Of a DNA stretch of 34,627 bases, positions 22,346-30,266 are shown piece after piece. Both the position numbers and the translations under genes were made by a program. Positions within the stretch are counted from its first letter, which is position 1. The number at the start of each line of letters is the position of its first letter. The notes beneath the pieces were generated by a model. That model ran no database searches. It worked only from the letters and a program-made list of their open reading frames with translations, and was not told where the DNA came from. Origin of the DNA: Chitinilyticum litopenaei DSM 21440. GTDB lineage: Bacteria > Pseudomonadota > Gammaproteobacteria > Burkholderiales > Chitinibacteraceae. The DNA lies in assembly GCF_000428145.1 (NCBI RefSeq), contig NZ_ATZJ01000046.1, forward strand, positions 1 through 34,627. Direction: 5' to 3'.

Positions 22346-23299
22346 ATGAGCCTGGACTGGGAAAATCTGCGGCTGTTTCTGGCGGTCGCCGAAACCGGCA
22401 GCCTCAGCGCCGCCGCGCGCCGGCTGCGGCTGGGCCAGCCGACACTGAGCCGGCGCATGGCCGAGCTGGAGGACAGCGCCGGCTCAGCGCTGTTCATCCG
22501 CCAGACGCAGGGCTGCGTACTCACGCCGGCTGGCGAGGCGCTGCTGCCGGCGGCAAGGCGCATGGCCGAATGGGCGGCCGAAGCCGAAAGCAGCCTGGCA
22601 CCCCGGCTGGCGACCCCCGCGGGCAAGGTGCGCATTGCCGCACCTCCCGGTATCGCCTTCGAGGTGATCGCACCGCTGGCCGCCGACATCCGTGCGCACT
22701 ATCCGGCGCTGCAGATCGAGGCGTTATCGGGCGTGGCCACGCTGAACCTCGCGCGTGGCGAGGCCGACATCTCGCTGCGTACACGCCGGCCAAACGACGA
22801 CGACCTGCTGTGCCTGGCCGAGTTGCATTGCCCGATGCGCGCCTATGTGTCGCCAGCCTATGCCGCCCGCCTGCCGGCGCGGCCGGCGCTGGCCGATCTG
22901 GACTGGATCACCTGGGCACCGCCCTATGAGCAGCTGTTCAGCAAGATCGCGCTGGAAGAAGCGATTCCGTCCTTCCGCCCGGCGTTCACCTCGGACGATT
23001 TCAATGTGCAGCTCGCGGCGTGCCGCGCCGGCGTCGGTGCAATGGTGCTGGCCAAGGCGCTGCACCGCCGCTCGCTGCTGCGCGAGCTGGTCGAGCTCGA
23101 CATCGACCTCGGCCCCGACGCGCGCGGCGAACTGTATCTGGTCGTGCACAAGCGCCAGCACCAGCTGCCACGCGTGCAGTGCGTGATCGACATGCTGCGC
23201 AGCGAATTTGCGCTACTCAATGGCACAGCACCCGCCAACGAAAAGCCGACGGGCAGCAATCCCCGGCAAACCATACCAGCCACGCCCGATCCTGATTAG
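22346..23299 (+). CDS. LysR family transcriptional regulator
   Basis: 317 residues. The N-terminal winged helix-turn-helix is clear: LRLFLAVAETGSLSAAARRL and QPTLSRRMAELEDSAGSALF (about residues 8-52). The C-terminal substrate-binding-like domain runs from about residue 90 to 295 and includes RIAAPPGIAFEVIAPLAADI. Effector unknown. GGAGAAG upstream supports the ATG. The protein's last two residues and stop come from a repeat element inserted at the 3' end: without it the frame would end TPD-TGA, with it TPDPD-TAG, so function should be unaffected. It is divergent from the metallo-hydrolase gene. Confidence 0.93.
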   Translation: MSLDWENLRLFLAVAETGSLSAAARRLRLGQPTLSRRMAELEDSAGSALFIRQTQGCVLTPAGEALLPAARRMAEWAAEAESSLAPRLATPAGKVRIAAPPGIAFEVIAPLAADIRAHYPALQIEALSGVATLNLARGEADISLRTRRPNDDDLLCLAELHCPMRAYVSPAYAARLPARPALADLDWITWAPPYEQLFSKIALEEAIPSFRPAFTSDDFNVQLAACRAGVGAMVLAKALHRRSLLRELVELDIDLGPDARGELYLVVHKRQHQLPRVQCVIDMLRSEFALLNGTAPANEKPTGSNPRQTIPATPDPD

Positions 23300-23454
23300 G
23301 TAGCCAGCTCGGCCCCTCGTCATAGCGGCTTCCCACGGGGATTCCTGCGGTCAAAACCGGTATCCAGAGCGTCGCTTGAACAGGCATTGCAGCTAGATTC
23401 CCGCTTTCGCGGGAATGACGAATTGTTCTTTGCTGAGACAGCTGCCTAATCAGG
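23291..23454. mobile_element. MITE with IS1595-like ends and internal REP palindromes
   Basis: A 164-bp element with terminal inverted repeats starting CCTGATTAGG (18-20 bp, imperfect). The flanking 8-mers CGCCCGAT and TGCCCGAT match at seven positions and act as the target duplication. Inside are REP palindromes, one intact (ATTCCCGC-TTTC-GCGGGAAT) and one altered. It has no coding capacity. Its ends match the edge of the IS1595-like element at 116-124 over CCTGATTAG and again at CTCAGC 14 bases in. Confidence 0.8.
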
Positions 23455-23553
23455 TGCCCGATTGATTACACAACACCGAAAAAACATGACATTTACAGAA
23501 AGACAAACATGTCCTAGGATGGCCCACCTCATTTGGCTCCCAGGAGAAACTCC

Positions 23554-23976
23554 ATGCTGTCCACCATGCTGACCGGCGCAATTTTCGGTGCAAGTCTCGG
23601 TTTTCTAATACTGCTGGTTACCGTGCTGATCGCGCAGGGCAAGAAGCAGCGCGCCATTGTCACGCTGGAAAGCAATGGCGACCTCTGGCCACAGATCGAA
23701 GCGTGGTGCTCGCAACACGGTTATGCGCTGCGCGAACAGGATGAACAGCGCCGCCTCTACCAGCATGGCAAGGGCTTCTGGCAGGCTGCTGGCCGCTTTC
23801 AGGCCAGCCGCAACGGCAATGTCTGGCAGCTGGAGGGCTGGCTGCACATGAACGCCTTCATTACCCGTGCCGAGCTGGCGCTCGATGAAACCGGTCCGGT
23901 TGCCAAAGTGCCGCGCGACAAGCGCAAGAAGGAATTCAACGCTCTGCTCGGCCAGCTGGGCGCCGCCGCGCTCTGA
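23554..23976 (+). CDS. Small membrane-anchored hypothetical protein
   Basis: 140 residues from the ATG at 23554, which has AGGAG seven bases upstream. One N-terminal membrane segment (MLSTMLTGAIFGASLGFLIL to about residue 27) is followed by a cytoplasmic or periplasmic domain that mixes strands and helices (IEAWCSQHGYALREQDEQRR, then FWQAAGRFQASRNGNVWQLE). The C-terminal part holds basic KVPRDKRKKEFNALLGQL. I do not recognise the family. It lies 80 bases before sbcB on the same strand and may share its transcript. The gap upstream holds the MITE at 23291-23454. Confidence 0.7.
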   Translation: MLSTMLTGAIFGASLGFLILLVTVLIAQGKKQRAIVTLESNGDLWPQIEAWCSQHGYALREQDEQRRLYQHGKGFWQAAGRFQASRNGNVWQLEGWLHMNAFITRAELALDETGPVAKVPRDKRKKEFNALLGQLGAAAL

Positions 23977-24056
23977 TCCGCAGCGCCTGCCTGCGCACAG
24001 GCAGGCGCTGCTGCAAGTACAATGCCAGATTGTCCTTGATTCCCGGCGCACGCAGC

Positions 24057-25499
24057 ATGAGCCTCACCTTCTTCTGGCACGACTACGAAACCTTCGGCGC
24101 GGTGCCGCGTCGCGACCGCCCTTCCCAGTTTGCCGGCATCCGCACCGACGAAAACCTGAACGAAATTGGCGACCCGGTGATGGTCTATTGCCAGCCCGCG
24201 CCCGACTACCTGCCCTCGCCCGAAGCCTGCCTCTTGACCGGCATCACGCCGCAGCTCTGCCAGGAGCGTGGCGTAACGGAGGCCGAATTTGCCGCGGTGA
24301 TTGAAAGCGAACTGGCCACGCCGGGCACCATCGGCGTCGGCTACAACTCGATCCGCTTTGACGACGAAGTCACCCGCCACCTGTTCTGGCGCACCTTGCG
24401 CGACCCGTACGCGCGCGAATGGCAGAACCACTGCAGCCGCTGGGATCTGCTCGACGTGGTGCGCACCTGCTTCGCGCTGCGCCCGGAAGGCATAGCCTGG
24501 CCAACGCACGACGACGGCCGCCCGTCCTTCAGGCTGGAGGACCTCAGCCGCGCCAATGGCTTACTGCACGAAACCGCGCACGATGCGCTCTCCGACGTCA
24601 GAGCGACGATCGCGCTGGCCCGGCTGATCCGCGACAGGCAGCCCAAGCTGTTCGAGTTCTGCCTGGGCCTGCGCAAGAAAGAGCGCGTTCAGGAGGAAAT
24701 CGGCCTGCCGCAGAAAAAACCCTTCATCCACATCAGCGGGATGTTCGGCGTCGAGCGCGGATGCACGGCACTCGTCTGGCCGCTGGCCATGCACCCGAGC
24801 AACAAGAACGAAGTCATCGTCTGGGATCTGGCCTTCGACCCGGCGGAACTCGCCACGCTGGATGCCGAAACCATGCGGCTGCGCATGTTCAGCAAGGCCA
24901 GCGACTTGCCGGAAGGCATGACACGCCTGCCGGTGAAAACCATCCACATCAACAAATCGCCGATCGTCATCGGCAATCTGAAGGTGCTCAGCGACGAGCG
25001 CGCCGCGCACTGGGGCATCGACAAGCTGCAAGCCTTGCGCCATTCGGAGTGGCTGACCAACAACGAGCCGGCGGCCGCTTTGTGGGCGCAGGTTTTCCAG
25101 CGCGACAACGGCGGCCAGAAGGCCGACGTGGACGAAGACCTGTACGGCGGCTTTGTCGGCAACAACGACCGGCGCGTGCTGAATCGCCTGCTGGAACTCG
25201 ACGGCGCCGCGCTCGCCGCGCACCGCCCGAGCTTTGCCGACGCGCGCCTGGACGAGCTGCTGTTCCGCTTTCGGGCCCGCAATTACCCGGACACGCTCTC
25301 GGAATCAGAGACCCAGCGCTGGCAGCAGCACTGCGTCGCCAAACTGATCAATGGCGAGGGCAACGCCCGCACGCTGCAAAGCTTCATGGACGAGCTGGAA
25401 ACGCTGTTCGCAACCGTTTCGGAAAGTGGTGACGAACGTTCAGAGGTGATCTTGGAGGCGCTGAGCGACTACGCCGAGCTGATTGCACCGGAATACTAG
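24057..25499 (+). CDS. sbcB: Exodeoxyribonuclease I
   Basis: 480 residues, matching E. coli exonuclease I (475). The enzyme degrades single-stranded DNA 3' to 5' in mismatch repair and recombination. The DEDD exonuclease motifs are present: FFWHDYETFG at the start (Exo I), GYNSIRFDDEVTRHLFWRT (Exo II) and HDALSDVRATIALARL (Exo III, with catalytic His and Asp). The SH3-like and helical C-terminal domains follow (KKPFIHISGMFGVERGCTAL and beyond). The start at 24057 (MSLTFFWHDYETFG) is where homologues begin; a TTG nine codons upstream is open but unlikely. A palindromic repeat begins four bases after the stop. Confidence 0.97.
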   Translation: MSLTFFWHDYETFGAVPRRDRPSQFAGIRTDENLNEIGDPVMVYCQPAPDYLPSPEACLLTGITPQLCQERGVTEAEFAAVIESELATPGTIGVGYNSIRFDDEVTRHLFWRTLRDPYAREWQNHCSRWDLLDVVRTCFALRPEGIAWPTHDDGRPSFRLEDLSRANGLLHETAHDALSDVRATIALARLIRDRQPKLFEFCLGLRKKERVQEEIGLPQKKPFIHISGMFGVERGCTALVWPLAMHPSNKNEVIVWDLAFDPAELATLDAETMRLRMFSKASDLPEGMTRLPVKTIHINKSPIVIGNLKVLSDERAAHWGIDKLQALRHSEWLTNNEPAAALWAQVFQRDNGGQKADVDEDLYGGFVGNNDRRVLNRLLELDGAALAAHRPSFADARLDELLFRFRARNYPDTLSESETQRWQQHCVAKLINGEGNARTLQSFMDELETLFATVSESGDERSEVILEALSDYAELIAPEY

Positions 25500-25503
25500 G
25501 CAA

Positions 25504-25550
25504 GGTATATAACCAAAGTCCGTAATATCAAAAGGATATAGCTCAATACC
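25504..25550. repeat. Dispersed GGTAT/ATACC palindrome, copy 4
   Basis: GGTAT (25504-25508) pairs with ATACC (25546-25550) and the inner TCC (25519-25521) with GGA (25534-25536), with ten and nine bases in the two internal sides. It starts four bases after the sbcB stop codon, a position like that of copy 1 after tetR. Confidence 0.65.
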
Positions 25551-25654
25551 CATCACGCTCTCTTAGCAGCAGCTCAAATTGCAGCAGACGCGCACGCTAA
25601 CAAGCCCTTTAAACTGGCAAGGCTGCGCCTCAACAAACGAGCTTTAGCCCATAG

Positions 25655-26974
25655 CAGGCTGTTGAAAAACCAATCGTGTCAGTGCCCGATCAGCATATCC
25701 GGGTGAGATAATCCCGCCATCCTCTTCCAGAGCTTCTCTTCATGCGGGGCGACGACATTATTCAAGGCGCGATGTTCAGTTACGTGGATCTCAACAGCCG
25801 CGTGCCGGCAACGCATCCGCTGCGACCGCTCAAGCTGTCGGTCGATGCCATTCTGGCGTCGATGAGCCCGGAGTTTGACGCCCGCTATGCCGTTCTCGGC
25901 AGGCCGTCGATTCCTCCGGAACGACTGCTGCGGGCGCTGTTGCTGCAGGTGCTCTACACCATCCGCAGCGAACGCCTGCTGGTCGAGCAACTGGATTACA
26001 ACCTGCTGTTCCGCTGGTTCGTCGGTCTGGGTATTGACGATCCCGTCTGGGATCACAGTACCTTCAGCGCCAATCGTGATCGCCTGCTGGAGCAAACGCT
26101 GTTGCGGCAGTTCTTTGATCGCGTACTGGCCCTCGCCGATTGGGCTGGACTTGTTTCCGACGAACACTTCAGCGTCGACGGCACGATGATTGAAGCATGG
26201 GCCTCGCACAAGAGCCTCGCGCGCCAGGATCAGGATGATCCGCCGGCAGACTCCGGCAGTGGCGGCGGCCGCAATGCGGAAGTGGATTTCAAGGGCGAAA
26301 GCTTCAGCAATGCCACGCATCAGTCGAAGACCGACCCGGATGCCCGGCTGTACAAGAAAGCCAAATTTGCCGAAGCCAAGCTGCGCCACCTGAACCACAT
26401 CCTGATGGAGAACCGCAACGGCCTGGTGGTGGATGTCGAGACCACCCGGGCTACCGGCACCGCCGAGCGCGCAGCCTGAAACCCGGCAGCACGCTGGGTG
26501 AAGACAAGGGCTACGATGTGGACAGCCACATCCAGGCGCTGAAGGCACTGGGTATTCAGCCGCACACCGCCGCCAAGAAAACCGGCAGTGCAGTAGATAG
26601 TCGAACCAAGCGCAGCAAGGGCTACAAGATCAGCCTGCAGGTCCGCAAGCGGATCGAGGAATGCTTCGGCTGGGCAAAAACGATTGGCGGGTTCCGCAAG
26701 ACGCGGTTTATCGGCACCGCCAAGGTACAAGCCCAGGCGCTGATGACGTTTGCGGCATGGAATCTAACGCGGATGATGACGCTGTGCGGGTGGCGGGAAG
26801 GAGCCACATAGGGACCAGTGCGTCCTGAAGCCGCAGAGCGGCGGCAAAAACCTGGAAACAGGTGAAGAAGAGGCTCGAAATCAGCGAATTTCGAGCCTTG
26901 GCGAAAGTGATTACTTCGATTTGTAAGGCAGGTGGAGGCCCTGACCTCGGCGCGATGCTTTTTTCAACAGCCTG
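25655..26974 (+). mobile_element. Complete IS5-type insertion sequence, 1320 bp
   Basis: The terminal inverted repeats share CAGGCTGTTGAAAAA at both ends (25655-25669 and the complement ending at 26974). ATAG flanks both ends (25651-25654 and 26975-26978) as a 4-bp target duplication, usual for IS5 relatives. One transposase gene fills the element but is split by a frameshift. The intact ends and duplication suggest fairly recent arrival. It landed 37 bases upstream of the SUKH-like gene. Confidence 0.9.
25742..26811 (+). pseudogene. IS5-family transposase, frameshifted
   Basis: The first part (25742-26479) has the DUF772-type N-terminal domain (MFSYVDLNSRVPATHPLRPL, RPSIPPERLLRALLLQVLY, NLLFRWFVGLGIDDPVWDHS) and the first catalytic Asp in HFSVDGTMIEAWAS. 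It stops at a TGA (26477-26479) after TAERAA. A second frame resumes at once with KPGSTLGEDKGYD (second Asp) and runs to 26811, including RIEECFGWAK with the catalytic Glu. Several residues normally between AERAA and KPGST are missing, so a small deletion with a frame change is likely. No slippery run is present, so programmed frameshifting is not supported. The copy is probably inactive unless helped in trans. Confidence 0.88.
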
Positions 26975-27011
26975 ATAGATCTCCATTATCCCGCAAGTAG
27001 AGGCGCTGCTC

Positions 27012-27353
27012 ATGCCAACCGCTATTCTCTCCTTTGTCGATCAACAGACCGGTGCGCCTCGTGCAGATGGCTTGCTCCTATATCACCTGGACGACTTGAT
27101 CGAGCGCAATGACACATTTGAGATTAGCCAGTACCTCCCCGGCTACCTGCTTATCGGCGACGATAGTGGGGGTCGCGGCATACTGGCCAGTTGCGAACAC
27201 CCAGGCCATCCGGTCTATATCTGCAGCCTAGGCTCGCTGGCCAAAAACGATTTCGTTTTACTGGCCGCCACGCTTCAACAGTGGCAGGCATCGGGGTGCC
27301 CTACCCACAAAAGCAACAGCAACGCGAGCGATGACACCATACAAGGAAGATGA
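27012..27353 (+). CDS. SMI1/KNR4 (SUKH)-like protein
   Basis: 113 residues. The core LLLYHLDDLIERNDTFEISQ followed by YLPGYLLIGDDSGGRGILAS, and VYICSLGSLAKNDFVLLAATLQQW, matches the C-terminal two thirds of SMI1/KNR4 (SUKH) proteins, many of which are immunity proteins to bacterial toxins. The usual N-terminal helices and the 'P..Y..FL...NG' block are shortened to MPTAILSFVDQQTGAPRADG, so it is either a compact variant or truncated at the 5' side. AGAGG upstream supports the ATG. The IS5-type element ends 37 bases before it and may have removed its promoter or a partner toxin gene. No toxin gene is visible nearby. Confidence 0.7.
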   Translation: MPTAILSFVDQQTGAPRADGLLLYHLDDLIERNDTFEISQYLPGYLLIGDDSGGRGILASCEHPGHPVYICSLGSLAKNDFVLLAATLQQWQASGCPTHKSNSNASDDTIQGR

Positions 27354-27481
27354 AAACCATCACCAGCAGTTCATGCTCAGCAACGCCGCAATAATCCGGA
27401 TGCCCCGCAGCACGGCACAAAAATCCAAGCCATGACTCATGCCAACCCGCAAGCTGGCCACCTTTGCCAAAGTATCATGTC

Positions 27482-28252
27482 ATGAGCCAGCTACTGACCG
27501 CGCTTCCCGTCGCCGAACTGCAACCGTGGATACACAGCTATCGGCTGTACAACTTTGTGGCGGCCCCCGCCAGCAGCCTTCGGCTGTATCCGGGCACCGG
27601 CGCCGAGTTGTGGCTGACACGGCACGATCAGCAAGGTAGCGGCCTCTTGTATCAGCGTGGCCGGGCTATGGAACTGGCGCGTCCCCACGGGCCGGTGTTT
27701 GCCATTCGTTTTCGCGCTGGTGCGCTCGCGGCCTTCTGCGAGTTATCGCTGCATGAATTCGTCGATGCTTTTCTGCCGCCCACCGCCCTGTGGCCGGACA
27801 GTCGCCAGCAACTGTTGCGGATTCAGCGTAGCGACGCATTTGCCGAGCAATGCCAGCTCAGTGACCGGCAGTTACTCAGCCAGCTGCGCGATCAGCATGG
27901 CGCGGCCTCGTCGCTGCTTGCCCGGCAGATTTTTCAGCAACCGGCGACATTCCGTATAGGCGAACACGCCGAGCAGATCGGCATGCATCGCAGCCAGCTC
28001 TCGCGCCAGTTTCACGCACAGCAAGGTGTCAGCGCCAAGCACTATCAGCGGCTGTGCCGGTTCGAGCGTTTTCTGCGCGCGGCAAGCTTCAGCCGCGGAT
28101 GCTCGCTGTGCGAGCTGGCGCACGCACACGGCTTTTACGATCAGGCGCACATGAATCGCGAGGTGCGCCTGTTCAGCGGTGCCCGCCCGACGCAACTGGC
28201 CGAGCACACCGACACGCCCCTGTTTTACAGCCCGCTGGCCGGCGCCAGCTGA
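27482..28252 (+). CDS. AraC family transcriptional regulator
   Basis: 256 residues. The C-terminal third has the two helix-turn-helix units of AraC/XylS regulators: FRIGEHAEQIGMHRSQLSRQF, then GCSLCELAHAHGFYDQAHMNREVRLFSGARPTQL, shown as the second family block (about residues 164-245). The N-terminal part (LQPWIHSYRLYNF, RLYPGTGAELWL, GPVFAIRFRAGAL) resembles the DUF6597-type sensing domain of similar regulators. The ATG at 27482 is chosen; a TTG six codons upstream is possible, and no strong ribosome binding site is seen. Its 3' end overlaps the converging DUF6506 gene by 28 bases. Confidence 0.9.
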   Translation: MSQLLTALPVAELQPWIHSYRLYNFVAAPASSLRLYPGTGAELWLTRHDQQGSGLLYQRGRAMELARPHGPVFAIRFRAGALAAFCELSLHEFVDAFLPPTALWPDSRQQLLRIQRSDAFAEQCQLSDRQLLSQLRDQHGAASSLLARQIFQQPATFRIGEHAEQIGMHRSQLSRQFHAQQGVSAKHYQRLCRFERFLRAASFSRGCSLCELAHAHGFYDQAHMNREVRLFSGARPTQLAEHTDTPLFYSPLAGAS

Positions 28253-28539
28253 TCCCCCGAACGATGCCCAAGCAGCGGGTGGTGATCAAAGCGCACGACG
28301 CCCACCGCCGCCCGCCCCTGCACCGCAGCGGCCACCTGAGCCACGCCGGCATGGCCGAATCCGCCACACAGCTCGATCGCAGCATAGCCCTCATCGGCCA
28401 GCGCAGTGGCTACCGTCGCCGCCTGCTCGTAACTGCACACCGCCACGGTCAGCACCTCGGCGACCTCGGCCTGCACCACGGCACGCTGGCGCTGCGGATC
28501 GGCACCGGGAACAATAAACATGAAGACTGCACGCAACAT
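28225..28539 (-). CDS. DUF6506 family protein
   Basis: 104 residues from the ATG at 28539, with AAGGAG upstream; the longer frame to 28620 has no such site. The sequence is a compact alpha/beta protein: MLRAVFMFIVPGADP, VAVCSYEQAATVATALADEG, then AIELCGGFGHAGVAQVAAAV and AAVGVVRFDHHPLLG. The CGGFG and VGVVRFD blocks match DUF6506, whose function is not known. The tail LGHRSGDQLAPASGL is probably disordered. The gene is convergent with, and overlaps, the AraC regulator gene by 28 bases, so the two transcripts are antisense at their ends. Confidence 0.8.
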   Translation of the reverse strand: MLRAVFMFIVPGADPQRQRAVVQAEVAEVLTVAVCSYEQAATVATALADEGYAAIELCGGFGHAGVAQVAAAVQGRAAVGVVRFDHHPLLGHRSGDQLAPASGL

Positions 28540-28639
28540 GGGACGCTCCTTTCGTTCAGAGAAAGCGCCAATGTAGCAATGCCGCAGGCCGCGGGATTGG
28601 ATAAACGTGACCGGCAACAAGGACTAAAATACCCAACAA

Positions 28640-28686
28640 CCTATACAAGCAAAGCCATTACTTAAAAATGGTCACAGGCAGATACC
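28640..28686. repeat. Dispersed GGTAT/ATACC palindrome, copy 5
   Basis: The left arm is CCTAT (two outer mismatches), the right arm ATACC (28682-28686), the inner stem CCATT (28655-28659) with AATGG (28667-28671), with exactly ten bases on each internal side. It lies between the DUF6506 gene and the end of the minus-strand membrane protein gene. Confidence 0.6.
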
Positions 28687-28733
28687 CACAAAAATCGAGC
28701 CTGTCTGTTCGGTTTGAATGCAGAGCGCCACGT

Positions 28734-29234
28734 TCAGGAATACCAGTACACATAGGGCAGCAGGGCCAGGCCCATGGTGAACAGGAGGTCAACGCCGCTG
28801 CGCTGCGACGCCTCAAACCACTTCAGGTAGAACACGACATTGGTCAGGCTGCCAAGCAGCAACAGCCGCACAAAATCCGCGCTTTGCGCCGGCGCGACCG
28901 CAATGACTTCGGGTTTGCCAAGTGCCACAAGCACCAGCAGCCCATTCACTGCCAAGCTGGCCAGCACGATCAGCCCTTCGGGCATACCCAGAAACGCGGT
29001 CTTGAGAAATTCTGCAGCCGACTCTGCTTCGCCCAGCTCGCGGCTAGGAGTCCAGATCGGCTGGCCACGCCACCAGCGCAGCGCCACGAAAGCCAGCACA
29101 CCGCCCAGCCCCAGCAGAGCCAGCAGGGCTTCCCAGTTGCGGGTCTGCAGCGACGCATACGCGGCAAACAGCAGCAGGGGCAGCAACAGCGCGAGCACGA
29201 AAATTCCGAGTAATTGCATGCGAGACAAACTCAT
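28734..29234 (-). CDS. Hypothetical inner-membrane protein
   Basis: 166 residues from the ATG at 29234. ATGs at 29243 and 29219 are also possible and none has a strong ribosome binding site. Four membrane segments are visible: MQLLGIFVLALLLPLLLFAA, ALLALLGLGGVLAFVAL, EGLIVLASLAVNGLLVLVAL and the C-terminal FTMGLALLPYVYWY. A hydrophilic loop (RGQPIWTPSRELGEAESAAE) lies between the second and third. The open frame runs further upstream to 29759, but this overlaps the small plus-strand gene at 29437-29649 and has no protein-like features. Family not recognised. Confidence 0.65.
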   Translation of the reverse strand: MSLSRMQLLGIFVLALLLPLLLFAAYASLQTRNWEALLALLGLGGVLAFVALRWWRGQPIWTPSRELGEAESAAEFLKTAFLGMPEGLIVLASLAVNGLLVLVALGKPEVIAVAPAQSADFVRLLLLGSLTNVVFYLKWFEASQRSGVDLLFTMGLALLPYVYWYS

Positions 29235-29436
29235 GAACAACATGACCCATTGTACTGGACGGCCTTGCCGAGGGCGGCTAAAACCATACGCATGGTCAGC
29301 AATACTGCAGCAGCACATCTGATCAGAAGAGCTGCGGGGCGAATGCGTTTCGCTGCCATGCCCTCCCGTCCGCCCCGCCAGGTTCAGTTGATATTTGCAT
29401 GCCAACCTGGCTTGCACCGCCCTCAAGGAGAAGACA

Positions 29437-29649
29437 ATGAAATGGATTCTGGTTGCCCTCGTGATGAACTCGCCCGTCAAGACCGACCTGGTTTTCAATA
29501 GCCTGCAAGAATGCATGGACGCCGAAGCCCAGATGCGCAAGGAATGGGTGCAGCTATACAACCAGGGCAAGAAGAACAATGTGGAGGCCGAGCGACTCGG
29601 CCAGATCAGCAAGGCCATGACTACCGGCACCTGCATCCCCAGCAAGTAA
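29437..29649 (+). CDS. Small hypothetical protein with N-terminal hydrophobic segment
   Basis: 70 residues with AAGGAG nine bases before the ATG. The start MKWILVALVMNSPVKTDLVF has a short hydrophobic run, perhaps a weak signal or membrane anchor. The rest is helical and charged (ECMDAEAQMRKEWVQLYNQG). Two cysteines (Cys25 in LQECMDAE and one in TGTCIPSK) could form a disulfide if exported. The family is not firmly recognised, though small proteins with the phrase SPVKTDLVF followed by a LxECMxAE helix look familiar. It stands alone. Confidence 0.65.
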   Translation: MKWILVALVMNSPVKTDLVFNSLQECMDAEAQMRKEWVQLYNQGKKNNVEAERLGQISKAMTTGTCIPSK

Positions 29650-29734
29650 GCGCCCATTCGCAGCCAAGCCACCGCATTGACCATGCGCGAAATGTGGCAG
29701 GCGTCGCCATGCCTGTCCGTCTGCCATCCTGATT

Positions 29735-29876
29735 CCTGATTATGTAGCCAGCTCAGCACTTCGTCATACCGGCGAAAGCCGGTATCCAGAGCGCCGCTTG
29801 AACAAACATTGCAGCTGGATTCCCGCTTTCGCGGGAATGACGAATTGTACTTTGCGGAGGCAGCGACCTAATCAGA
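29735..29876. mobile_element. MITE with IS1595-like ends and two REP palindromes
   Basis: 142 bp. The left end is CCTGATTATGTAGCC and the right end, complemented, TCTGATTAGGTCGC. The flanks TCCTGATT and TCCCGATT match at seven of eight positions as the target duplication. Inside are two palindromes in inverted orientation: ATACCGGC-GAAA-GCCGGTAT and ATTCCCGC-TTTC-GCGGGAAT. The middle is nearly identical to that of the element at 23291-23454. Confidence 0.8.
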
Positions 29877-29947
29877 TCCCGATTTGCCATGCGGTGGGAT
29901 GCGCGGGCTTTGCCATGTGGCAAGATACTTACCATATACAGACCAGC

Positions 29948-29993
29948 GTATAAACCTGCAAGCAATCATGGCAATGGGCTACGAACAAATACC
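29948..29993. repeat. Dispersed GGTAT/ATACC palindrome, copy 6 (decayed)
   Basis: GTAT (29948-29951) pairs with ATAC (29989-29992), ten bases lie on each internal side, and the inner stem is weakened by mismatches. The right side reads GGGCTACGAACAAATACCC, close to copy 1 (GGGCTACACAGACATACCC). Confidence 0.5.
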
Positions 29994-30004
29994 CTGATAG
30001 CGCG

Positions 30005-30141
30005 CCTGATCAGGCCGGCAGCCGGCAATTCGTCATACCGGTGCACGGTATCCGGAGCATCGCTTGCACAGCCCTTGCCTCTTGATCCCCGCTTCCGCGG
30101 GAATGAGAAATTGCTCATTGCCGAGACAGCGACGCGATCAG
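30005..30141. repeat. REP pair, older MITE copy
   Basis: Starts CCTGATCAGG and ends near GCGATCAGC. The two palindromes are CATACCGG-TGCA-CGGTATCCGG-like (30033-30053) and CCCCGC-TTCC-GCGGG (30084-30102), in facing orientation. It resembles the MITEs at 23291 and 29735, but its ends are mutated and no clear target duplication is seen. Confidence 0.6.
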
Positions 30142-30266
30142 CAGAGCCCAAGTCACGCCCACACACCCAAAATCTTACCAATTAATTTCTAAATAATTTT
30201 GTAATTTGTAATTTTATGCACCACCGGCTAAGTTGGACGAGCCTCCACTTTTGCCCGGATACGTCC

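Larger units (their letters stand above)
29650..30266. other. Repeat-rich intergenic region
   Basis: About 615 bases without a gene. It holds the MITE at 29735-29876, palindrome copy 6 at 29948-29993, a REP pair at 30005-30141 and a strongly AT-rich stretch at 30178-30218 that may carry the promoter of the chemoreceptor gene. Confidence 0.7.

Noticed and set aside
25590..25650. A possible integron attC half-site (GCTAACAAGCCCTTTAAAC) left of the IS5-type element
   Set aside because: No matching right half (GTTRRRY core), no integrase, and no second site in the window; probably chance.
26460..26490. Programmed frameshifting in the IS5-type transposase
   Set aside because: No slippery run such as A6G is present, and residues between the two parts are missing, which fits a deletion better.
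28734..29759. A 341-codon frame extending the membrane protein upstream
   Set aside because: The upstream half overlaps the plus-strand gene at 29437-29649 and part of a MITE, and has no conserved features.
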